Shown in pieces: positions 14,792-23,106 of a stretch of 32,851 bases of DNA. This DNA is from JAABSX01 sp964480455. GTDB taxonomy: Bacteria > Bacteroidota > Bacteroidia > Cytophagales > Microscillaceae. How positions within the stretch are numbered: position 1 is the first letter of the stretch; the number at the start of each line of letters is the position of its first letter. The translations under genes and the position numbers were made by a program. The notes under the pieces are model-generated. The model was not told where the DNA came from. It saw only the letters and a program-made list of their open reading frames with translations, and did no database searches. The stretch spans positions 1 to 32,851 of the forward strand of contig CAYZQI010000038.1 in assembly GCA_964480455.1 (NCBI GenBank), read 5' to 3'.

Positions 14792-16441
14792 ATGAAAATG
14801 CAAGGTCTTCTTCTGTCTTTGAAGCTGATTTGTATGTTTGCCATCTCTATCATGTTTGGATTTGTACCTGTCAAATCTTGCAATGATGAGTCTTATCAAT
14901 TGGGTTTTGCAGACATAGAAATTACTCTGACCAAAGGAGCACAAATACAAGTAGAAGCACTTTTAGCTGCTTATCCTTCACAAGTTTTTTTAGATAATAT
15001 TATTGAACTTGAAGCCTACCTCGCCCTAATAGAACAACAACTCATCACGCAAAAAATCCCAACAGATTATAAGTATGCTTGTTTACACAAGTTTTATCTT
15101 CAAAACAATACTCAAAAAGCTGGTTTTTGGGGTCTTGAAATAGAAAAGGCCTTGGCTTTGGGGCTTAAAGTTAATGCACAGATTGATGAAAGGTTCAATC
15201 CTGTGGCAGCTACTCGTGAGGTAATGATAGAGATAAGAAGAAATAATATTTATTTCAAAAATTGGCTCATTAATTTGATCACCTTAGAAGCTCCCTTTCA
15301 AGATGTCAAAGCATATATACGCGATAAGTACTTTCGCCACGACCTAGTTGGAGTAAAAAAATGGCAAATTGATGAAGATAGCCACCCTTTTTTGAGAGAG
15401 GTTTTGGCGTTCAAGCATTTTATGCAGCATAAGATAGAACCTCATTTTACACACCAAGTGCAGCTTTCAGTAGAGATGAACCTGCAGTTTCAGTCGCTGA
15501 AGCAGATTGCAAAAGTAAAAAATATTGAGTTAGAAGCACTTCAGCAATACAATACTTGGCTCAAAAGAAATAAAATCCCGAGTGATAAAGTTTACCCAGT
15601 TCTTATTCCTATGCCTAAAGTGCTGAGCAATCAAGTGCCCATCGCTGCACAAATTCAACCTGAAACAAGCCCTGAACTTAACCCCTTAGAGCGGATTCCT
15701 GATGAGGAGTTTGTACCCGTTGTTTTGAGTACAACTTCCAATGCTACAGAGGAAAGCAGTTATTCTTGGAAAAAGCACCAAGATGAAATGAAAGCCATCA
15801 TAGCTCGGCAAGAAGAAGAGTTGGCACAAATGCAGCCTACACAAGTTCAAAATGTTGTTTATCCATTGCCTAGCACGCCCGTAGTAGCACAAGCCCAAAC
15901 ACACATTGTCATCAAAGGGCAGACGCTCTACAGCATTGCAAAAATGTATGGAATCACGGTGCAAGCCCTCAGAACTTACAACGGACTAGCAGCACAAGCT
16001 ACTGAAATCTACCCCGACCAAGTGCTACTCCTACAACCCAACAACCAAGCACAATCCATCAAGGCTGGGGGCAATCTTATTCATTTTGTAAGAGTAGGGG
16101 AAACCTTTGAGAGCATCGCCAAGGCATACAATGTTTCGGGACAAGAAATTAGAGCTTGGAATCAACTTTCGCAAGAAAGTTTTTTAGAAATAGGGCAAAA
16201 ACTCATCATCTATGTTACCAAGCAAACAAAGAGAATATTCAAAACACACAATTCTTCTGCTACACCGCTGAGAGTGCAAGCACCCTATCAGTCGCAAAGC
16301 CTTACTCAAAAACTAGCCCAATACACTACAAAAGCACCCAGCTCAGAAGGGGTTATGCGTGGGCAGACATTGCTTAGGAGTACCTCTGTATTAAAACAGC
16401 CTAAATTGCTTTGGCTACCCACTCTACAATCAAAAGAATAA
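14792..16441 (+). CDS. Secreted LysM protein on a degenerate lytic-transglycosylase scaffold
   Basis: The 549-residue protein has an N-terminal signal-like segment ending near residue 30 (GFVPVKSC, possibly a lipobox cysteine). Residues 67-185 resemble the MltD/SLT transglycosylase domain: IPTDYKYACL, then GFWGLEIEKALALGLKVNAQ and IDERFNPVAATREV. The position where MltD has the catalytic glutamate (LAESG-like) reads CLHKF, so the enzyme is probably dead. A LysM-like segment follows at 231-275, then two LysM modules at 371-415 (IKGQTLYSIAKMYGITVQAL) and 431-476 (RVGETFESIAKAYNV). It probably binds peptidoglycan as a structural or regulatory factor in the envelope. Confidence 0.85.
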   Translation: MKMQGLLLSLKLICMFAISIMFGFVPVKSCNDESYQLGFADIEITLTKGAQIQVEALLAAYPSQVFLDNIIELEAYLALIEQQLITQKIPTDYKYACLHKFYLQNNTQKAGFWGLEIEKALALGLKVNAQIDERFNPVAATREVMIEIRRNNIYFKNWLINLITLEAPFQDVKAYIRDKYFRHDLVGVKKWQIDEDSHPFLREVLAFKHFMQHKIEPHFTHQVQLSVEMNLQFQSLKQIAKVKNIELEALQQYNTWLKRNKIPSDKVYPVLIPMPKVLSNQVPIAAQIQPETSPELNPLERIPDEEFVPVVLSTTSNATEESSYSWKKHQDEMKAIIARQEEELAQMQPTQVQNVVYPLPSTPVVAQAQTHIVIKGQTLYSIAKMYGITVQALRTYNGLAAQATEIYPDQVLLLQPNNQAQSIKAGGNLIHFVRVGETFESIAKAYNVSGQEIRAWNQLSQESFLEIGQKLIIYVTKQTKRIFKTHNSSATPLRVQAPYQSQSLTQKLAQYTTKAPSSEGVMRGQTLLRSTSVLKQPKLLWLPTLQSKE

Positions 16442-16455
16442 ACCTTAGGCGAGTC

Positions 16456-16494
16456 GTTCTAGTGGAAACGATAGACTTCATCAAGTGGATAATC
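16456..16494 (+). repeat. 39-bp copy of the carbonic anhydrase 3' end
   Basis: These 39 bases, starting GTTCTAGTGGAAACGATAGA, are identical to 16530-16568, which encode the last 11 codons and stop of the carbonic anhydrase on the - strand. The copies are 74 bp apart. The extra copy lies downstream of the gene's stop and is not translated with it. Confidence 0.95.
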
Positions 16495-16529
16495 AAAACT
16501 TAGATATTTTTGGCTCAATGGCAAAAGAA

Positions 16530-16568
16530 GTTCTAGTGGAAACGATAGACTTCATCAAGTGGATAATC
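16530..16568 (-). repeat. 39-bp repeat, copy inside the carbonic anhydrase gene
   Basis: This is the copy that forms the functional 3' end of the carbonic anhydrase gene (TAG at 16533-16535 on the - strand). It is identical to 16456-16494. Confidence 0.95.
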
Positions 16569-17156
16569 GTGCTCCATCTTGCAGAGGGGGTGTAAGATGC
16601 CCTTAGCTACATCGTAGACCCAGCCGTGCAGAGTAGGTTTTTGGTGCTTAGCCCAAGCTTGTTGTATGATGAAGGTCTTGGCAAGGTTCATCACCTGTTC
16701 TTTGATGTTGAGTTCTACTAATTTATTTATTTTTTCACTTTCTTCAAGATGGTGTAACTCTGCTTTATGTTTAAAATAAACATCTTTGATATTGATAAGC
16801 CATTTATTGATTAAGCCCATGCCGTGGTTCTCGATGGCAGCTTTCACTCCTCCGCAGCCATAATGCCCACAAACGATGATGTGTTCTACTTTGAGTGCTT
16901 CTACGGCATATTGCAGCACACTGAGTAAGTTGAGGTCAGTATTGACTACCATATTGGCAATATTTCGATGTACGAAAATCTCTCCTGGTTCGGTATTAGT
17001 AACCTCACTAGCAGGTACACGGCTATCTGAGCAGCCAATCCAAAGAAATTTTGGGCTTTGAATTTCCGATAAGTTTTTGAAGAAGTTGGGATTCTGCCGC
17101 AGTTTTTCTCCTGCCCAGGCTTTATTTTCAATGAGTAATTTTTCGTAAGGGTTCAT
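16533..17156 (-). CDS. can: Beta-class carbonic anhydrase
   Basis: The 207-residue enzyme interconverts CO2 and bicarbonate in the cytoplasm. The zinc site is complete: C42 and the D44/R46 dyad in CSDSRVP, then H98 and C101 in CGHYGCGGVKAA. HRNIANMV (63-70) is also typical. Length and layout match proteobacterial Can/CynT-type enzymes. The start ATG at 17154-17156 gives MNPYEKLLIENKAWAGEKL, the normal N-terminus. It is read away from the patatin gene's side, with 41 bp between them. Its last 11 codons are repeated downstream, which implies a recent local duplication near the stop. Confidence 0.95.
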   Translation of the reverse strand: MNPYEKLLIENKAWAGEKLRQNPNFFKNLSEIQSPKFLWIGCSDSRVPASEVTNTEPGEIFVHRNIANMVVNTDLNLLSVLQYAVEALKVEHIIVCGHYGCGGVKAAIENHGMGLINKWLINIKDVYFKHKAELHHLEESEKINKLVELNIKEQVMNLAKTFIIQQAWAKHQKPTLHGWVYDVAKGILHPLCKMEHDYPLDEVYRFH

Positions 17157-17197
17157 GATAGTTGTTGTTGTATTTGGTTGTGAGAGGAGGTATTATC

Positions 17198-18205
17198 TTA
17201 CAAAAACATCTCACGAATATTGCAAGTAGAGTCTTCTCCTATTTTATCGTAGTTTTGCGTCAGCCATTCCTCTGCTTTTTTACGTCCTATTTTTCTAAGT
17301 CTTTGGATAAAATTCCAATCTGTATTGAGTTTACTGGTTACACCAAGTTTGTTCATTTCAGTTTCGGCATTGATAGCATGTATGTGGAGGTTTCGGAGGC
17401 GTCCATCATTTACCCCGAGTTCTAGCAGCCGCTGTACAAATCGGATACGGCGCATTTCGTGCATAAGGCTTGCATTGAAGCTCAGTTCATTGATACGGTC
17501 GCGAATTTCGGCAGCCGTCCTTGGAATATGCTCAATATTGATGGGATTAATCTGAATGAGTAAAATATCTTCGGTTTCGGTATCGTCTATGAGTGGAAAA
17601 ATAGGTGGATTTCCCATAAACCCCCCGTCCCAGTAGGCTTCTCCATTGATTTCTACGGCTTTGAAAAGGTGAGGTAAGCAAGCCGAAGCCATCACTGCAT
17701 CGGCAGAGATTTCTTTTCCGCTAAACACCTTGGCGCGCCCCGTGCGTACATTGGTGGCACAGACAAAGAGTTTGACGACTTCGGTTGTACGCAATACCTC
17801 AAAATCTACCAGTTCTTCAAGCAAATCTTTGAGTGGGTTAATATCAGTAGGGTTAAATTGATAAGGGGAGAAAGACATCGTGAAATAATCTAACCAGTAA
17901 TAAGCTGGAGAGTAGTCTAGTCTGCCTTGCCCAAAGAGTCGGTCTAGCCAGCTAGGCTGGAGGAGAGTTTGTCGCTGATAGCTGGAGGCTTTCTTCCAAA
18001 ATTTCTCGAGCATCTCAATAGCTCCCTGCCTGCCGCCTACGTGCATGCCGTAGGCAAACATGGTGGCATTCATAGCACCAGCACTTGTACCGCATACTCC
18101 TTCTATAACCAGACTTCGTACCTCTAGCAGTCTTTCTAGCACACCCCAAGTAAAGGCACCATGTGACCCTCCGCCTTGTAATGCTACGTCGATTGTTTTA
18201 AACAT
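17198..18205 (-). CDS. Patatin-like phospholipase
   Basis: The 335-residue protein has the patatin oxyanion motif QGGGSHGAF (10-18), the nucleophile elbow GTSAG with S41, and the catalytic aspartate in YWDGGFMGNPP (D193), forming the Ser-Asp dyad. There is no signal peptide or membrane helix. Members of this family are acyl hydrolases acting on phospholipids or polyhydroxyalkanoate-associated lipids; the substrate here is unknown. It is transcribed on the - strand between dapA and the carbonic anhydrase, 41 bp from each, so the three may form one transcript. Confidence 0.93.
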   Translation of the reverse strand: MFKTIDVALQGGGSHGAFTWGVLERLLEVRSLVIEGVCGTSAGAMNATMFAYGMHVGGRQGAIEMLEKFWKKASSYQRQTLLQPSWLDRLFGQGRLDYSPAYYWLDYFTMSFSPYQFNPTDINPLKDLLEELVDFEVLRTTEVVKLFVCATNVRTGRAKVFSGKEISADAVMASACLPHLFKAVEINGEAYWDGGFMGNPPIFPLIDDTETEDILLIQINPINIEHIPRTAAEIRDRINELSFNASLMHEMRRIRFVQRLLELGVNDGRLRNLHIHAINAETEMNKLGVTSKLNTDWNFIQRLRKIGRKKAEEWLTQNYDKIGEDSTCNIREMFL

Positions 18206-18246
18206 GCGTGTTTTTATGATTTCAATGCAATTTAATACATCTTGGT

Positions 18247-19146
18247 CTAATAAACATCACTTGTAGTTGAAGGCATACAAATTTTTATTTTTTGTTGCAA
18301 CTCAGGAGAGGCATTGAGTAGGGGCAATCTGACCTCATGGCTACATACGCTTTGTAGTGCGAGGGCGTGTTTTACGCCTACGGGGTTGCTCTCTTCGTAC
18401 ATGAGTGGGTTGAGGGCAGTAAGTTGGAAAAGGGCTTTGCGTGCTGCTGCAAGATTTCCTTGGAGTGCATAACTCACCATATCTTGAAAAATTACAGGAA
18501 AAGCATTTGCCATCACCGAGATAACACCTTGCCCCCCTAGGGCTATTAGTGGCAATGTAAGCATATCATCACCCGAGATAAGCAAAAAATCATCGGGTTT
18601 ATACTGTGCAATCTTCATACATTGCTCCAAATTGCCAGAGGCCTCTTTGGTAGCAATGATATTGGGGTGTTCGGCAAGTTGCAAGGTAGTCTCGGCACTG
18701 ATGTTGGAAGAGGTGCGCCCAGGTACATTGTAGAGTATCAATGGCAGCGGAGAAGCATCTGCTAGCACTTGATAATGCGCCAAAATACCTCGTTGAGAGG
18801 GTTTATTGTAGGCAGGACTTACCGACAGAATGGCATCAACGCCTGTAAGGTCTGTAGTTTTGAGTTGGTTGAGTAGTGCTTGGGTATCGTTGCCTCCTAC
18901 ACCATAGATAATGGGTAGCTTTGCAGGGTTATTTGCCTTTACAAAGTTGAGTGCTTGTTGTTTTTCTTCTTTTGTGAGCGTTACCGACTCGCCTGTGGTG
19001 CCCATCACTACCCAATAATTCACTCCTCTTCCTTGGGCGTAGGTGTGTGCAAGGAGCTGACCAAGGGCTGTGTAATCAATATTTTTTTCTTTATCAAAAG
19101 GGGTAACTAAGGCAACGCCTGTACCGATGAGTTGTTCTTTTTGCAT
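18247..19146 (-). CDS. dapA: 4-hydroxy-tetrahydrodipicolinate synthase
   Basis: The 299-residue enzyme condenses pyruvate with aspartate-4-semialdehyde in the lysine/diaminopimelate pathway. The key residues are visible: T50-T51 in MGTTGES, Y139 in LYNVPGRT, and the Schiff-base lysine K167 in IIATKEASGN. The length is normal and the fold is a TIM barrel. The start ATG (19144-19146) gives MQKEQLIGTGVALVTPF. The first 40 bp overlap the end of the upstream gene on the same strand, which indicates coupled expression. Confidence 0.96.
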   Translation of the reverse strand: MQKEQLIGTGVALVTPFDKEKNIDYTALGQLLAHTYAQGRGVNYWVVMGTTGESVTLTKEEKQQALNFVKANNPAKLPIIYGVGGNDTQALLNQLKTTDLTGVDAILSVSPAYNKPSQRGILAHYQVLADASPLPLILYNVPGRTSSNISAETTLQLAEHPNIIATKEASGNLEQCMKIAQYKPDDFLLISGDDMLTLPLIALGGQGVISVMANAFPVIFQDMVSYALQGNLAAARKALFQLTALNPLMYEESNPVGVKHALALQSVCSHEVRLPLLNASPELQQKIKICMPSTTSDVY

Positions 19147-19682
19147 GATTCATTTGCGTTAATTCTTCGCATAAAAGCCAGCATTTCTGAAATAAGTATG
19201 TCTTGGGTGGCATGAGGATTCAAAGAAATCATCAACTCATAGCAGCTATCTTGCCTGATGAAGTACCTTCCTACTCTACATTTTGCTTGGCTTTTACGCA
19301 TCACATATTCAAAAATAGGAAAGGGTTTTGAAATAACACAAAAAAGATAATCAAATCTTGTATTTATGAACTTATCTACCTCTGCAGAGTGTATTTTGCC
19401 AGTGTGGGAGATATTTTTATGCGAGAAGGTTTCGTAGCTGAAGAAGTAAGGGTTATTGCCTATTTTTTCTAAAAAGGTGAGTGCTTTGATGCGTTTACCA
19501 TCTTTTTGGAGATCACTCACAAATCTATTGATTCCTGTTTGCTCTTTGGGGCTGTTTGCCAAAAAGAGTATGCCTATGTGCTGGGCTTCACTATAATTGA
19601 CTGTCCGTCTTGGACATGCTTCAATTTTCTTTTTAAAAAACTTATTTCTAAGATTGATAATAAAATCCCGCAATCTAATCAT
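19107..19682 (-). CDS. DUF6913-type conserved Bacteroidota protein
   Basis: The 191-residue protein is basic at its N-terminus (RLRDFIINLRNKFFKKKI). Its central part reads IGILFLANSPKEQTGINRFV and KINSAEVDKF-like HTGKIHSAEVDKFINTRF. The C-terminal part has DSCYELMISL. I recognise it as the small protein often found directly upstream of dapA in Bacteroidota, assigned to DUF6913; its function is unknown. It overlaps dapA by 40 bp. No catalytic motif, signal peptide or membrane helix is apparent. Confidence 0.7.
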   Translation of the reverse strand: MIRLRDFIINLRNKFFKKKIEACPRRTVNYSEAQHIGILFLANSPKEQTGINRFVSDLQKDGKRIKALTFLEKIGNNPYFFSYETFSHKNISHTGKIHSAEVDKFINTRFDYLFCVISKPFPIFEYVMRKSQAKCRVGRYFIRQDSCYELMISLNPHATQDILISEMLAFMRRINANESCKKNNSSVQALP

Positions 19683-19797
19683 ACCTATCTCTCTTTTTGT
19701 TTTTGAATGAATTGCGAAATTCGTATTTTTTTTTGTAATAAAAAATGATAAGTGATTTTTTTTCAGTGTTTTTAGCCGACAAACAAGGCTTTTCTCT

Positions 19798-20427
19798 CTA
19801 CAAATGTTCTAGCCACTGTTCTATACGTGCATTCATGCGTTCAAAAGTATCATAGCCCCTTGCAATGGCTTTGTACTTCAGCCCCATTTTGATAAGCACC
19901 GTAGGAAATCCTGTAACGCCGAGCATGCGGGCTGTGTCAAACTCCTCTGCGGTAGCTTGTTTGGTAGAAGGTTTGAGATAGAATGCCTCAAAATCGGAAG
20001 GTGCTACAAAAAAATCTTCACAAAGCTCAAGGTAAGTAGCAATTTGGTTGGTATCTTTTCCTTGTGCATAAAATTGATGCTGTATGGCTTTAAAAAAATC
20101 AAATTCAGATGTAGGGTTGATTTGGCGCATTGTGAATACAGCACGTGCGGGTGGCTCAGTATCATAAATAAAATCTTCTTTTTCCAAAATTTGGTAGCCA
20201 AATGCTTGTTGTGTAAGGGTTTGGATTTCTTCCCAATGATTTTTGAGAAATGTTTTCAGTTTTTGATCCATCAGGGCTGTATTGCCAGGGCGCAAGCCCC
20301 CTAGCAATATCTTGAAAGGAATTTTGCCTTCATAGTGGTGTTTGAGTTGGCTGAGAGCAGGTGCTGCTCCCCAGCACCACGAGCAGAGCGGGTCGCCTAT
20401 GTAGAGGATTTCATCAATGTTAGGCAT
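19798..20427 (-). CDS. DsbA-family (FrnE-like) thioredoxin-fold oxidoreductase
   Basis: The 209-residue protein starts MPNIDEILYIGDPLCSWCWG, with the redox motif C15-S-W-C18 after the first strand. The cis-proline loop GVTGFPTVLI is near residues 170-180, and a helical insertion lies between. This matches cytoplasmic DsbA-like/FrnE proteins rather than secreted DsbA, because no signal peptide is present. These act as thiol oxidoreductases or isomerases under oxidative stress; the substrate is unknown. It stands alone on the - strand, with about 115 bp on either side. Confidence 0.9.
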   Translation of the reverse strand: MPNIDEILYIGDPLCSWCWGAAPALSQLKHHYEGKIPFKILLGGLRPGNTALMDQKLKTFLKNHWEEIQTLTQQAFGYQILEKEDFIYDTEPPARAVFTMRQINPTSEFDFFKAIQHQFYAQGKDTNQIATYLELCEDFFVAPSDFEAFYLKPSTKQATAEEFDTARMLGVTGFPTVLIKMGLKYKAIARGYDTFERMNARIEQWLEHL

Positions 20428-20547
20428 ATTTTTTTTAGTTAGGAAAGTTAAAAAATAACTTTCAGTGATTTTACTTATAAATTACTGATAATGAATAAAC
20501 TGGGAATAAGTTATTCAAGGTTTTCCAAATTCAATGCAGCCAACTGC

Positions 20548-21066
20548 TTAGTCAATAAATAACTTAGGATAGGGGATAAAAGATTCTAGCAAAAGCACTG
20601 TGCTGTCTTTTACAAACATAGCAATCACAATGATGATGACCCCTGTAATCAGCCCTACGGCTTTGTTGTCTTTGCTGATTTCTTCAAACTCACGCACATT
20701 GCGTGTAAGCTGTGTAAAAATAAACAATCCCAGCAAAGTGATAACAGAAGAAATCACAAAACCAATACACACAAAAAGGCTGATATAGCGCACACTTTCT
20801 ACAAATACCTCTGCTGTATTTTGCGAGCGTTGTGCCAAGATACGGATAACACTGATGGCAGGCTGCAAGGTACTTGCGATGATATAACCCACAGAAAATA
20901 AAATAGCAGAAGAAAGTAGTGCAAAGGCAAAGTTATCTATCTGAATCTGGTAACGCTTCACCAAAAAATAGCGAAAGATTTTATACGAAAAAAAAGTAAC
21001 CATTATTGCCAGTACTAGTGCCAGACTAAGCTGAATAGAAGCTAAATAAACCAATTTTGTATTCAT
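20548..21066 (-). CDS. DUF350-like membrane protein
   Basis: Using the ATG at 21064-21066, the protein has 172 residues and about four membrane helices. The segment DNFAFALLSSAILFSVGYII in the first half and GLITGVIIIVIAMFVKDSTV in the second resemble the two internal repeats of DUF350 (UPF0719) proteins. The frame extends upstream to a TTG at 21105, but the ATG is the more natural start because it gives MNTKLVYLASIQLSL. Function is unknown. It lies beyond the RavA ATPase on the same strand, 350 bp away, so joint transcription is doubtful. Confidence 0.72.
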   Translation of the reverse strand: MNTKLVYLASIQLSLALVLAIMVTFFSYKIFRYFLVKRYQIQIDNFAFALLSSAILFSVGYIIASTLQPAISVIRILAQRSQNTAEVFVESVRYISLFVCIGFVISSVITLLGLFIFTQLTRNVREFEEISKDNKAVGLITGVIIIVIAMFVKDSTVLLLESFIPYPKLFID

Positions 21067-21139
21067 AAACAGTAAGGTTATTGTAATAAAGTGTAAATAT
21101 AGCAAGCTTTAAGAAATTAAAAATCATCACGTCTTACTT

Positions 21140-21278
21140 ATTTTTATGATTCTTTGACAATTTTTGCGATTGTGTGCGATAAGATGAGCTAAATATTGTT
21201 TAGGATATAAATGCCAGCGGAGTGGAAGTCCGCTGCTAGAGATTTCCACAAAAATTGTCAGACAACCATTTTTATGAT
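21140..21278. mobile_element. Candidate MITE-like element with inverted repeats and flanking direct repeats
   Basis: An 11-bp direct repeat, ATTTTTATGAT, lies at 21140-21150 and 21268-21278. Inside it are perfect 12-bp inverted repeats, TGACAATTTTTG (21155-21166) and CAAAAATTGTCA (21249-21260). A central hairpin has 7-bp arms, CAGCGGA (21215-21221) and TCCGCTG (21229-21235). The 117-bp core has no coding sequence. The arrangement looks like a small non-autonomous transposon with target-site duplication. It occupies most of the 312-bp gap between the DUF350-like and RavA genes. Confidence 0.45.
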
Positions 21279-21417
21279 AAGGCCTGAAATATTTTTGGCA
21301 TTTTTATTTTCATCTATTGATAAATCTTGCTGCTTAGGTTATACCTCACGATTGGGCATAATCTAGCGAAGAAGATTGATGAAATACTGGTGCAGCCTTT
21401 GAAATCATTAAACCAGT

Positions 21418-22962
21418 TTATAAACTCTGATAATAAAACGCAAGTTTCTCGACCCTGAGCTCAAGGGTATCAAGGGTTTTGATGACATCTTTCATATTTG
21501 CTTCTACAATTTGGCTCAGGTTAGGGTGTACAAATAAATTCTCCTGCAAGTAGTTGAGCTCGTCAGGGCTTTCTTGGCTCAGTTTGGCTTTTTGTGCTTG
21601 AATATATTTTTGCAGCGTTGCTATGCGCTCGTCCCAATATTTTAAGATAACGGGGTGTGGCTTTTTGAGAATGACCTCCGTGCTTTCTGCTTTTTGGGTT
21701 TTGAGCGGGTAGCGAGTAGTTTTAGAATTATAAAAAATTTCTATGCTATTCTCTTCTGTAGATAGTTTAGCATTGAGACGGTTGGTAAGGGCCTGGTTTT
21801 CGTCGTAGAGGCTGATAGATACATTTTCATCACGATTGAGTTTGGCAAAATCTGCTTTTTTAATCAGAAAACCATCAAAATACTGTTTGATGTCTAGCAC
21901 TTCATAGTAGTCTTTCTCAACTGAGATGAGTTCGTTTTTGAACACCTTATTTTGGATTTTAGTTTCTTGATAGACTTCCTCTTCAAAATCTTTTAGTTCT
22001 TGTTTGAGGGTTTGTAGATTGAGGGCAAGCGTGTAACCGTGCTTGCGTATGGTTTCACTTACCAGCTCCATCACCATGTCCATCTGCTCGGGTCTTCCCC
22101 AGAGGCAATGAGCAATTAAAAAACAATCCATTAAATTTACTTTCTCACGCCCATTCAAGAAGGCACTGGTGCGCAAAAGCCGCACTATTTTTTTCCATCT
22201 GCGGTCAAACACCTCTACCTTATTTTCAGTAGTGCCTTGGCTTTCATTGAACTCAGCCAACTTATGCTTAATAAGCTGAATGGTGTTGAGCACTTCGGGG
22301 GGGAGTGCGATTTGGTCTATGGCTTTGCTCCAACTGAAGTAATCTTCATCGGTGATTTTGGCCTTTTCGGGCACTTCATCTTCATAGACATCTTCGGTAG
22401 CCGTAATCATCTTAAGGAAATTATTACTATTTTTGATTTCCTTGATGAAATACCTTACCAAAAATCTATCCCAAAGGGCATCTACACCTTCGCCTTGGTA
22501 AGGCACTTCATTGGAGGCGGAGATAATCCCTCTGATGTTTACTTGTACTTCTTGCTCACCGTTTCTGTAGATTTTTTCATTCAAGATAGTAAGCAAGGCA
22601 TTCTGAATGGCTGGACCCGCTTTCCAGATTTCATCTAAAAATACAATATTCGCTCCGGGCAGATATTTATCTGTAAGTCGCTCATATTTGTCTTCATCTT
22701 TGAGTTTTTTGATAGAAACAGGACCGAAGATTTCGTCTGGCGTGCTAAACTTATTCATCAAATACTCAAAAGATTTACCATCACGAAAGGCGTATTTAAG
22801 CCTTCTCGCTATTAGGCTTTTGGCAACGCCTGGAGGGCCAAGCAAGAAAATACTTTCTCCAGCAAGGGCAGTAAGCAAAGCCAAGCGAATGACCTCATCT
22901 TTTTCATAAACTCCTTTGGCCACAAAATCTAAAATCTTTTTTACTTTTTCGCGAATGAGCAT
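21418..22962 (-). CDS. ravA: RavA-like MoxR-family AAA+ ATPase
   Basis: The 514-residue protein has Walker A GPPGVAKS (42-49), Walker B IVFLDE (106-111) and the MoxR-type EIWKAGPAIQNALLTILNEK that follows. A long C-terminal region, about residues 300-514, fits RavA (about 500 residues) better than shorter MoxR proteins. RavA acts as a hexameric chaperone-like ATPase and normally pairs with the VWA protein ViaA encoded downstream. Here the downstream DNA (to the left) holds a MITE-like element and a DUF350-like gene, with no ViaA. The gene is divergent from the propeller sensor at 23107. Confidence 0.85.
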   Translation of the reverse strand: MLIREKVKKILDFVAKGVYEKDEVIRLALLTALAGESIFLLGPPGVAKSLIARRLKYAFRDGKSFEYLMNKFSTPDEIFGPVSIKKLKDEDKYERLTDKYLPGANIVFLDEIWKAGPAIQNALLTILNEKIYRNGEQEVQVNIRGIISASNEVPYQGEGVDALWDRFLVRYFIKEIKNSNNFLKMITATEDVYEDEVPEKAKITDEDYFSWSKAIDQIALPPEVLNTIQLIKHKLAEFNESQGTTENKVEVFDRRWKKIVRLLRTSAFLNGREKVNLMDCFLIAHCLWGRPEQMDMVMELVSETIRKHGYTLALNLQTLKQELKDFEEEVYQETKIQNKVFKNELISVEKDYYEVLDIKQYFDGFLIKKADFAKLNRDENVSISLYDENQALTNRLNAKLSTEENSIEIFYNSKTTRYPLKTQKAESTEVILKKPHPVILKYWDERIATLQKYIQAQKAKLSQESPDELNYLQENLFVHPNLSQIVEANMKDVIKTLDTLELRVEKLAFYYQSL

Positions 22963-23106
22963 CTTGATTATTTGATGTAAAAATTGAATTACAGCCTTTA
23001 TAACCTAAGACATGATAAATTGTTACGCCCAAAAAAGACTCTTCTGGCATCTCCTTACTTGCTTAGGCATTGATTTTGTTTTGACTTATCAAACTATCTT
23101 CTAAAA

